Source: Bacteroidales bacterium UBA4417 (GTDB taxonomy: Bacteria > Bacteroidota > Bacteroidia > Bacteroidales > UBA4417). From it: a stretch of 8,043 bases of DNA. A program made the position numbers and the translations under genes. This document shows positions 1 through 6,252 of the stretch, one piece after another (the first letter of the stretch is position 1; every line of letters starts with the position of its first letter). The notes below the pieces were generated by a model that worked only from the letters and a program-made list of their open reading frames with translations, had not been told where the DNA came from and did no database searches. Where the stretch lies: contig DGQJ01000029.1 in the NCBI GenBank assembly GCA_002389705.1, positions 14,488 through 22,530 of the forward strand, read 5' to 3'.

Positions 1-360
1 AAGCACGTAGGTTGCACCGGCATAAACAATCTTGCCCACTTCACCCAGGTTTGGGGTTGTAAAAGTAAGTATGGCCAGTACCGCATAGGGAATGGCACCA
101 AAGAGAATATACGGCCTGAATTTTCCCCAGCGGGTATTTGTACGGTCTGATACCACCCCTATTACCGGGTCGATAGCCATATCCCAGAAGCGGGCAACCA
201 ACATAATGGTTCCGGCAGCTGCTGCAGAAATCCCGTAAACATCAGTGTAAAAAAACAAAAGCCAGAAACCAACCATATCCCACACAAAGTGCGAAGCCGT
301 ATCGCCCAGGCTGTATCCGATTTTTTCCTTAACCGACAATTTCGATACAATTTCGTTCAT
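1..360 (-). CDS. GPH-family sugar:cation symporter (MelB-like MFS transporter), N-terminal 120 residues
   Basis: This is an inner-membrane transporter that would import oligosaccharides or sugars with Na+ or H+. Translation from the ATG at 360-358 stays open to the window edge, so the C-terminal three quarters or so are missing. The N-terminus (KEKIGYSLGD) and the first helix (about residues 25-43) are typical of the glycoside-pentoside-hexuronide family. The family signature follows: DMAIDP at 60-65, then DRTNTRWGKFRPY at 72-84. D60 and D64 align by spacing with the Asp pair of E. coli MelB (D55 and D59) that binds cation and sugar. A further hydrophobic segment spans about 85-101. The gene starts 55 bp after the phosphorylase stop on the same strand with no terminator between, so co-transcription is likely. 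No clear ribosome binding site is visible. The family call is firm. Specificity for beta-1,3-gluco-oligosaccharides is inferred only from the neighbours. Confidence 0.93.
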   Translation of the reverse strand, partial: MNEIVSKLSVKEKIGYSLGDTASHFVWDMVGFWLLFFYTDVYGISAAAAGTIMLVARFWDMAIDPVIGVVSDRTNTRWGKFRPYILFGAIPYAVLAILTFTTPNLGEVGKIVYAGATYVL

Positions 361-415
361 AATGAAATGTTTTAAATTTATTCGTAAACCAAGTTTTTTA
401 ATTGTTGTTCTTTTT

Positions 416-3400
416 TTAGATCATGCCGGAGAACTGAACTTCAATTTTTACAATTTCGGATGTACGGCGAAAAACCTTACTGCTCAGTTCCTGGCTCAAC
501 GCCTGACCAGTCACGACCACTGTTTTTCCATCAGCTAGTGTAATATTAATCTGATTGGTCGTGCACAAAGTGTAAACAACCGGTACCTGGCAAAAAGTAA
601 ATACCAATTGCCCTTTATGAAGGTTTATCTGTTTCAATTCCCCTTGCAGATTATAGTACTCAAAAGCTCTTTCCATAGTTAAAAGTTCGGCAGGATCAAG
701 CAACGACAAACGGAAAACAATTCCCCCTTCTTCGATATGAATACCCAATTCGTGCATTCTTGAGAGGAAGTCTTCTTTCACTTGTCCGGTCATACCCGGT
801 TGCTGTGCACCTGCATTACCCGGAGTATGTGAGTATGCATCGGTTGGGAATGCTCCGTACAATAAGGGCGATTTATGTAAACCTATACCAGCATTAATTT
901 CGTAATAATGATCCTTTATTTTGCCCAAAACAACAGGATCGGCATTTTCGGCTACACCTCTGAAATAGCTCTCCTGACATGCCAGCAACAATTTTGATAC
1001 CATATGCCAGTAAATACTCCCCAATCCTTCGTACCCATAAAATGTTCCAGAGCGACCAGTAAAGGACTGATGATCGAAAAGCTGTTCATACAGATTAAGA
1101 ATGATATCTTTTTCTTCGTCAACAAGATGAGCATATCGGGCTTTATCCAACTGATTTAGTGCATTTTCAAGTACAGCAACATTGCGGAATGCCCCGTTAA
1201 AATGATAATTTCCAAGATCGTCCTTTCGTAAGATGGAAGAATCATTGGCTGAAATTAATTCTGAAAGTAGTTTTGATTCGTGTATTTTGCCTGAAGGGAT
1301 ATTATTTTTTTCAATGAAACGAGGCAATTGCCTATCTGGATAAAGCAGATAACTGTATTGATCGCGACGAAACAACTTACTATACTTTAGCGAGTTAAGC
1401 ACATCAAGACTTTCCTGTACTGAAAGATACCCGGAACTTAAAACAGCAACCTGTCCTTCAAGCATTTCATACAAATGACGGATAGCCATTCTATTGTCTG
1501 AAACTGAAACCAGGTTGTATGCATGGTATAGGCCGTCATCCCGTTTGTTTACCTTAATTGATTGATCGATATACTGCAAACTTAGGTTTACAAAATCAAG
1601 CAGGTTTTTAACTTTAATTTCTTTTCTTTTGCCTGAAAATGATTTATAGTAGATAGCCTCGCGGTAGGTACTTCCTGCTTCGCCCAAAATATCGGCAAAT
1701 AGCCGCCGGTCGGTATTTGAAAACCCGTTTTCGAGCAAGGAGGTATTTTCAGCAAAAAGTGCATGGATATTGTCAAACAATATTTTTACTTCTTCTGAAA
1801 CAGCGATCTCCTGAATTTCTGTTTCCCGGAATTTTTCGAACCAAAATTTGAGGAAGCGACGCATGTAGTACAAAGTAACCATAGAAACGCCGTTGCCTAC
1901 CAGTGCATTGTTGGCATCATTCCATTCGGGGCGTTGCGTATTAAGCCAAATGCCTGCTTCAGGGATGAAGTTGCTTAACTTCGCTAGGAGTGTTACCAGA
2001 ATTTTCTCTGTAAGGTTAACACGGTAAATATCACCTTTTTGGTCCATTAATAATCGTCCGTCAGCACCTGTATTCCTAACCTGTTCTTTGATTTTATCAT
2101 TCAATTCAAAATCAAATACAATGGTATCTTTCGGATTTTTAACTATTTCAGAATATGATTTTATGCGGTAAGGTACATTGGCATATGCAAAAAGTTCTTT
2201 TAAGAGCATTTCATCCAATTGGCCAGGATGAAACTCATTTGATAATTCGAGAAATTTCTGCAGGTAAATAATCTGGTGATCGCCCCAGTAACCAATGTAA
2301 GACCAGGGATCGTGCGGATCAGGACATTCCCAGTCGATGCCTGCGCGGGTTATACGGTAAGGGTTGTATCCATCGGGAGTGCTGGCATTTAAAAATTTGC
2401 TGATCATTCCTTCCAAAAACTCAGGAAACGAAAATCCTAAGGCTTCCCAATTCTGAAAAATATCCCTCCAGTTGCCCTGGTAATTCAACTTAACAGAACC
2501 GTCTTCATTTTTTGTTTCAATGGAAAACTGGTTCCAGGGACGACTTGGATCTCCATGTCTGCGACTGAAAGTGAGTGGCAGGTACTCGTAACAAATCCGC
2601 TGCAAGTCAGGATCCGCTGCATTTTCAGCTTGTTTCAATAAATCCGGATAATTGATTTCGCCAGGCAACTGATCGAACCAGGATTTTTGCTTTATGCTGA
2701 CCTGCTTATTAATCTGCTTTGCAAAAAGCTTAAAATCCACCACATCAATAAGATAGTTATTGGTAAAAACCCCTCCCCTCATTACATTGAAAAGGGTATT
2801 CGAGAAATGACGTGCAACGGTCAATTCTTCATTACTAACCTGTATTCCATCCGCTCTGGAAACAATTTGTTTCAGTTTTTCAGTTCCTATGAGGATATCA
2901 GCTTTAATAAGTTCAGCAATATTGTCTGTTTTTTTCAGGAAAAGCTCCAGATTGGCAACATCGCTGCTGTCGCGGTTTACTTCAGCAACGATCATCCACT
3001 CTTTGCGGGCTTCTTTGGGAAGATTAAAGCTTGCATTCACAAAATACGCACCCCGCTTTGCCCTGATATCAACCTCTTGTTCAACAGCAATTCCATGGAT
3101 AAAATTATTAACCTGCTCTGTGGAAATCAGAATTTTTGCATCCAGATCTTTACCACAAAACCAAACCGAAGACGCTCTGAGTGATTCGCTTGGTTCGGCT
3201 CTATCAACAGGTATAGAGCTGAGCATAAACAAGCCCAGTTTGCTTTCGGGCAAAAGTTCGCTTTTTTTATACGCATCCAGCAAACTACTGTATGCATTCT
3301 GAAAATCGTAATCCACGCTGTTAGGAAGGATGTTCACAATCCCATCAAGGATTTCGATACTTAGTGTCTCCTGAGTAAAACTCAGTATTTCCGATTTTTT

Positions 3401-3880
3401 TACGAACCCGAATTTCTCGCTGTTGTACCACCCATACTGGAATCCAATGCCCAGATCCTCATTAATTTCCTCAAAAATAATTTTATTACCGTATATGCTT
3501 TTATAAAGATTACGATTTATGGTGTAATTTTTTTCCGATTCGCCCGAAAAAGGTTCCCATAAATATGTTTTTTCCCCTTTGGTAACAAGCATAAAGGTTT
3601 TGTTACCGGTACGACCGCGGTAATCATGAATTTTATCTACCGTGTAGTATGGAAATAAAGCATTATTCCTGTCTTTTCGGCCTGCCGACAAGGAACCATT
3701 ACTGGAAAGGTACATCCAATGGTCCGAATCGCTGACAATTGTCATAAAGAAATCAGGCATCTGGTTGATGTTACTGATTTTGTAGAATTTTTCAGTGCCG
3801 ATTACCACAAATTGGCCGGAAACCTCCTGTTTATTGAGGTTTATTGCTGTATTTCCTAAATAAATTGATTTCGGTTTCAT
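416..3880 (-). CDS. GH94-like inverting glycoside phosphorylase, probably GH149 beta-1,3-oligoglucan phosphorylase
   Basis: Predicted cytoplasmic phosphorylase that would cleave beta-1,3-gluco-oligosaccharides with phosphate to glucose 1-phosphate and a shortened chain. It is 1154 residues with no signal peptide. Near the N-terminus a GH94-type stretch reads SLSAGRKD (63-70), ALFPYY (74-79) and DKIHD (82-86). The (alpha/alpha)6 barrel seems to cover roughly 420-1020, with IDWECPDPHD from 515 and GYWGDHQ at 530-536. PEWNDANNA contains D655, the likely general acid by analogy with the WND Asp of GH94 cellobiose and chitobiose phosphorylases. GAQQPGMTGQ (1024-1033) matches the position of the GH94 phosphate-binding loop. 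About 120 residues of C-terminal beta structure follow. GH94 proteins are usually about 800 residues, while bacterial GH149 proteins are about 1,100 from memory, and the GH16 neighbour also favours GH149. GH161 or an unclassified GH94 relative remain possible. The start is the first in-frame ATG, and an AAAAAAAGAG purine run lies 10 nt upstream. Confidence 0.82.
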   Translation of the reverse strand: MKPKSIYLGNTAINLNKQEVSGQFVVIGTEKFYKISNINQMPDFFMTIVSDSDHWMYLSSNGSLSAGRKDRNNALFPYYTVDKIHDYRGRTGNKTFMLVTKGEKTYLWEPFSGESEKNYTINRNLYKSIYGNKIIFEEINEDLGIGFQYGWYNSEKFGFVKKSEILSFTQETLSIEILDGIVNILPNSVDYDFQNAYSSLLDAYKKSELLPESKLGLFMLSSIPVDRAEPSESLRASSVWFCGKDLDAKILISTEQVNNFIHGIAVEQEVDIRAKRGAYFVNASFNLPKEARKEWMIVAEVNRDSSDVANLELFLKKTDNIAELIKADILIGTEKLKQIVSRADGIQVSNEELTVARHFSNTLFNVMRGGVFTNNYLIDVVDFKLFAKQINKQVSIKQKSWFDQLPGEINYPDLLKQAENAADPDLQRICYEYLPLTFSRRHGDPSRPWNQFSIETKNEDGSVKLNYQGNWRDIFQNWEALGFSFPEFLEGMISKFLNASTPDGYNPYRITRAGIDWECPDPHDPWSYIGYWGDHQIIYLQKFLELSNEFHPGQLDEMLLKELFAYANVPYRIKSYSEIVKNPKDTIVFDFELNDKIKEQVRNTGADGRLLMDQKGDIYRVNLTEKILVTLLAKLSNFIPEAGIWLNTQRPEWNDANNALVGNGVSMVTLYYMRRFLKFWFEKFRETEIQEIAVSEEVKILFDNIHALFAENTSLLENGFSNTDRRLFADILGEAGSTYREAIYYKSFSGKRKEIKVKNLLDFVNLSLQYIDQSIKVNKRDDGLYHAYNLVSVSDNRMAIRHLYEMLEGQVAVLSSGYLSVQESLDVLNSLKYSKLFRRDQYSYLLYPDRQLPRFIEKNNIPSGKIHESKLLSELISANDSSILRKDDLGNYHFNGAFRNVAVLENALNQLDKARYAHLVDEEKDIILNLYEQLFDHQSFTGRSGTFYGYEGLGSIYWHMVSKLLLACQESYFRGVAENADPVVLGKIKDHYYEINAGIGLHKSPLLYGAFPTDAYSHTPGNAGAQQPGMTGQVKEDFLSRMHELGIHIEEGGIVFRLSLLDPAELLTMERAFEYYNLQGELKQINLHKGQLVFTFCQVPVVYTLCTTNQINITLADGKTVVVTGQALSQELSSKVFRRTSEIVKIEVQFSGMI

Positions 3881-3965
3881 ACAAATATGCTCTTTTTTTA
3901 TTCAATTATTACAATTTGATTGGTTCTGAGCCATAGCCCATTTTATGAACCCGTTCTGTTTGACG
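3881..3965. other. AT-rich spacer upstream of the phosphorylase gene
   Basis: This 85-bp stretch separates the possible small gene from the phosphorylase start. It holds no hairpin followed by a T-run, so I see no terminator. Expression of the phosphorylase could come by read-through from the GH16 gene. On the minus strand TATTTG lies just two bases before the ATG. It resembles part of the Bacteroidetes -7 box (TAnnTTTG) but is too close to the start codon to serve this gene. Confidence 0.5.
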
Positions 3966-4145
3966 CTAATTCCGAACGACTTTCTTTGCCCAATCGCCAC
4001 GGCAAATCAGTTCCTGGTCGTGAATTTTAAAAACGAAATTCCCGTACCTTACACTTACTCCCGTCGTAGCATTAAGGATTACCCCTCCTTTGGGGAAAAC
4101 GAATGTGATATTTTTGGGGAAACTCTGGTTGTGCAGGTTTAACAT
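3966..4145 (-). CDS. possible small protein of unknown function (59 codons)
   Basis: I do not recognise this protein. An ATG at 4145-4143 opens a 59-codon frame ending in TAG at 3968-3966, in the gap between the GH16 gene and the phosphorylase. It begins 25 bp after the GH16 stop and reads in the same direction. The protein starts MLNLHNQSFPKNITFVF and is rich in beta-branched and aromatic residues, without a signal peptide, membrane segment or known motif. It is basic towards its end (DWAKKVVRN). Codon choice looks ordinary for the neighbourhood and the stretch is slightly richer in G+C than the flanking spacer, which mildly supports coding. The same frame stays open for 18 more codons after the TAG, so it could also be a decayed fragment of a longer gene. 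A 65-codon frame on the opposite strand overlaps it and fits the one-directional layout less well. Confidence 0.35.
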   Translation of the reverse strand: MLNLHNQSFPKNITFVFPKGGVILNATTGVSVRYGNFVFKIHDQELICRGDWAKKVVRN

Positions 4146-4170
4146 GGTGATTTTGAATTTAGATGGATAA

Positions 4171-6036
4171 TTACACTTTTACCACTTTAATGTTTCTGAT
4201 TCCCTTGGTATTTTGTATTTTCAGAAAATAAAAACCTGCTTTGTATGCACTCATATCGAAATTGAAAACTCCCGGTATTGAATCTTCAAACACTCTATTC
4301 CCAATCATATCAAATACCGATAAACGATTATTTTCTTCAAGCAGCTCAAGATGCAATACATTTTGAACCGGATTCGGATAACAGCTGACATTTGAAATCA
4401 TATCGGTTTTTATCGCTGTATTAACGGTGCATGTATTACCAACGGTGTACGTCAGTTGTTGGGTTACACAGCTACCTCCCTGAACTTCGAATTTGCAGGC
4501 AACTTTAATCTTCGCCCCAATGGTTTGTTTAGTGAGGGTATACGAATAAATTTTACCATTTATATTGGTGATTTTATTTTCAGAAAAGCCCGATGTGTAA
4601 TTCCAGAGATATGCATTAGCAACCTCTTTACTGTCGAGCATTTCGAAGGTTATTATAACATCGGTACCTGAAGTTGTGAAGGTATAGCTGTAACCGGTTT
4701 GGAATGGCAAAAAACCAACCTGACCAATATTGGAAGCTTCAGTCGACAATCCTGCACACTCGTTATTTGCCAATGTAGTTGCTGTAACAGGCAATGATTC
4801 CGCAGCCGTGTTACCGCTTGCATCCCTGACAGTTACAGTAAAATTATAAGTGGTACCGGCTGACAAACCTGTAACCAAAAATGATTTAGAAGTGCCCGAA
4901 GCACCTTCTGTTGAGGTCGTATTTCCGTTGTAAGAAACTGTATAAATAACACTTCCACTGTTGTCGGTTCCATTGAGTAATATTTCGGCCGTAGTTTTTG
5001 TTACTGATCCTAAAGTTGCTGTTGTCAGCGTTGGAACCTGAGTATCGGCCGCATTGGAAGGCCCGGTAAACAACTCCCCTGCATCCCCTTTCTGATAAAT
5101 ACGGATATAATCGATATACATTTTGGCCGGGCCATTGGCTAGGGCTGTAATCTTGTTGATATCATATATTCCCACATAAGTGCCTCCTATGGCCAGGTTA
5201 TAGATAATATGAAAAGGTTTATGAAATTGGTCGTAAATGTTATTAAAATTTCCACCACCAGCATTTGGTGTAGTTGCCCCATTCTGAATACTTTGTTTAT
5301 AATAGGGCTTTGCTTTTGGATATTTATCCTGATCGAGATACATTTTTATGCTGTCGGCATCCCAGATAAGTGTGTATAAATGAAATTCGTCATCCTGAAT
5401 GGAATAAGGTGCATTAACATTTGTATAATCCATGCTGTGATTGGCGTTTCCCGGTGTAGGTCCCCAATGCAAAGCTCCACCCATATTGGTTGATTGTGTG
5501 TTATTGGCTATGCCGGCACTGTTTCCGCATTCCATTACATCAATTTCGCCGCAAACAGGCCAGTTTGATGTAACTGCATTAATATCATATAAATAGTCGT
5601 TTCCCAGAAACCAGAATGCCGGCCATAAGCCATTAGCTGTTGAAGGTAATTTTATACGTGATTCAACTTTACCATATTGAAAATATATCTTGCCCTGGGA
5701 GTTCAAGCGACCAGAGGTAACATTCTTATTCAAATAATTTTCTTTTTTTGCGCTGAGCACCAGGCATTTCAGGCCTTGATAGGATTCGATTGTAACATTG
5801 CCCGGGATGTAATACTGTAGCTCGCTGTTGCCACCTCCGTTTCCATCGTTTTCCACGTTCCAGGAATTGGTTTGGTCGAGTATTCCGTTTTCGAAATTAT
5901 CCTGCCAGCGCAACACCCAGTTTTGAGCCATCGAAATCTGAGAAATTAGTATAATAACCACCAAAAACGGAACAGGCCTAAACCTCATCCAGTTGTTCTT
6001 TTTTACATGTAACAAACGTAACGTTTTGTTATTCAT
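4171..6036 (-). CDS. secreted GH16 endo-beta-glucanase (probable laminarinase) with FN3 domain and T9SS tail
   Basis: This enzyme would hydrolyse internal linkages of beta-1,3- or mixed beta-1,3/1,4-glucan outside the cell or on its surface. It has 621 residues. A Sec signal peptide (FLVVIILISQISMAQ) is followed by a GH16 jelly-roll from about 38 to 317. That domain contains GLWPAFWFLG and the active-site motif GEIDVMECG, with E164 as nucleophile, D166 as helper and E169 as acid/base. The MECG form with a residue inserted before the second Glu is the laminarinase-type pattern. A fibronectin type III domain follows (about 331-422), then an unassigned beta-rich domain (about 427-540) common at this position in Bacteroidetes secreted proteins. 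A type A T9SS sorting domain ends the protein (about 546-621, with CYPNPVQN and a KVVKV end). M17 at 5988-5986 is an alternative start that gives a more normal signal peptide; the coordinates use the first ATG. A terminator upstream implies its own promoter. Laminarin as substrate is inferred. Confidence 0.93.
   Translation of the reverse strand: MNNKTLRLLHVKKNNWMRFRPVPFLVVIILISQISMAQNWVLRWQDNFENGILDQTNSWNVENDGNGGGNSELQYYIPGNVTIESYQGLKCLVLSAKKENYLNKNVTSGRLNSQGKIYFQYGKVESRIKLPSTANGLWPAFWFLGNDYLYDINAVTSNWPVCGEIDVMECGNSAGIANNTQSTNMGGALHWGPTPGNANHSMDYTNVNAPYSIQDDEFHLYTLIWDADSIKMYLDQDKYPKAKPYYKQSIQNGATTPNAGGGNFNNIYDQFHKPFHIIYNLAIGGTYVGIYDINKITALANGPAKMYIDYIRIYQKGDAGELFTGPSNAADTQVPTLTTATLGSVTKTTAEILLNGTDNSGSVIYTVSYNGNTTSTEGASGTSKSFLVTGLSAGTTYNFTVTVRDASGNTAAESLPVTATTLANNECAGLSTEASNIGQVGFLPFQTGYSYTFTTSGTDVIITFEMLDSKEVANAYLWNYTSGFSENKITNINGKIYSYTLTKQTIGAKIKVACKFEVQGGSCVTQQLTYTVGNTCTVNTAIKTDMISNVSCYPNPVQNVLHLELLEENNRLSVFDMIGNRVFEDSIPGVFNFDMSAYKAGFYFLKIQNTKGIRNIKVVKV
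6014..6026. promoter_or_regulatory. 13-bp inverted repeat near the GH16 start (possible operator)
   Basis: AAACGT and ACGTTT form a perfect inverted repeat around a single central A. It lies between the two candidate starts of the GH16 gene. If translation begins at 5988, the site falls in the 5' leader about 26 bp upstream of the start and could be an operator. If it begins at 6036, the site is inside the first codons and is more likely chance. Confidence 0.2.
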
Positions 6037-6201
6037 AGCTATAAGTATAGTTGATGGTATTCATAGAAAAATTGTTGATGGAGAAAAGCATCGGTCGGGC
6101 AAAAATGCGTATGAACGTTATCACAAAATCTCCTAATGCCTCTTAAACCTACAATTGTATGTGCAAACCAGTATTTTGTTTGCTGTTCGTATGAATTTGA
6201 C
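6037..6201 (-). promoter_or_regulatory. upstream region of the GH16 gene, expected to hold its promoter
   Basis: This stretch lies between the terminator of the upstream gene and the GH16 start, so the GH16 promoter should be here. I find no full match to the Bacteroidetes pattern TTTG, about 19-21 bp, TAnnTTTG. The nearest candidate on the minus strand is a TTTG followed 16 bp later by CATTTTTG at about 6098-6105, which has one mismatch and short spacing. The region contains two pairs of 8-bp direct repeats: CCATCAAC 24 bp apart, and TTCATACG 80 bp apart. No RNA gene is recognised. Confidence 0.4.
6050..6081 (-). repeat. 8-bp direct repeat CCATCAAC, 24-bp period, just before the GH16 start
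   Basis: On the minus strand CCATCAAC occurs at 6081-6074 and again at 6057-6050, exactly 24 bp apart and ending 14 bp before the first ATG of the GH16 gene. Direct repeats at such a position can be half-sites for an activator of glycan-utilisation genes. Two 8-bp words in AT-rich DNA may also coincide by chance. Confidence 0.25.
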
Positions 6202-6243
6202 AAAAAAAAGCAAGCCCGCAGCAAGATGTTTTGCTGCGGGCTT
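6202..6243 (-). terminator. Rho-independent terminator of the multi-module protein gene
   Basis: On the minus strand, AAGCCCGCAGCAA pairs perfectly with TTGCTGCGGGCTT across a 6-nt loop (13-bp stem, 6243-6212). A GC step and then eight T residues (6209-6202) follow. It begins 9 bp after the stop codon of the upstream gene. The plus strand lacks a comparable T-run after the stem, so the signal is directional. It separates transcription of the multi-module protein from the GH16 gene. Confidence 0.93.
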
Positions 6244-6252
6244 CAGAAAGAA

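Noticed and set aside
2687..3302. Two overlapping plus-strand open frames (165 and 137 codons)
   Set aside because: Both lie wholly inside the phosphorylase gene on the opposite strand, overlap each other, and encode no recognisable domain. They are antisense shadows of a well-supported gene.
3883..3890. CATATTTG on the minus strand as a -7 promoter box for the phosphorylase
   Set aside because: It has one mismatch to TAnnTTTG, no well-spaced TTTG upstream, and would place the transcript start inside the coding region.
4081..4096. CCCC-N6-GGGG hairpin on the minus strand as a terminator
   Set aside because: The stem is only four base pairs and is not followed by a T-run on the minus strand.
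3945..4142. Plus-strand 65-codon frame in the spacer
   Set aside because: It opposes the direction of all other genes, matches nothing I recognise, and overlaps a same-direction small frame that fits the layout better.
6039..6224. Minus-strand 61-codon frame in the GH16 leader
   Set aside because: It begins inside the terminator stem and its translation has no domain or signal peptide. The region must also house the GH16 promoter.
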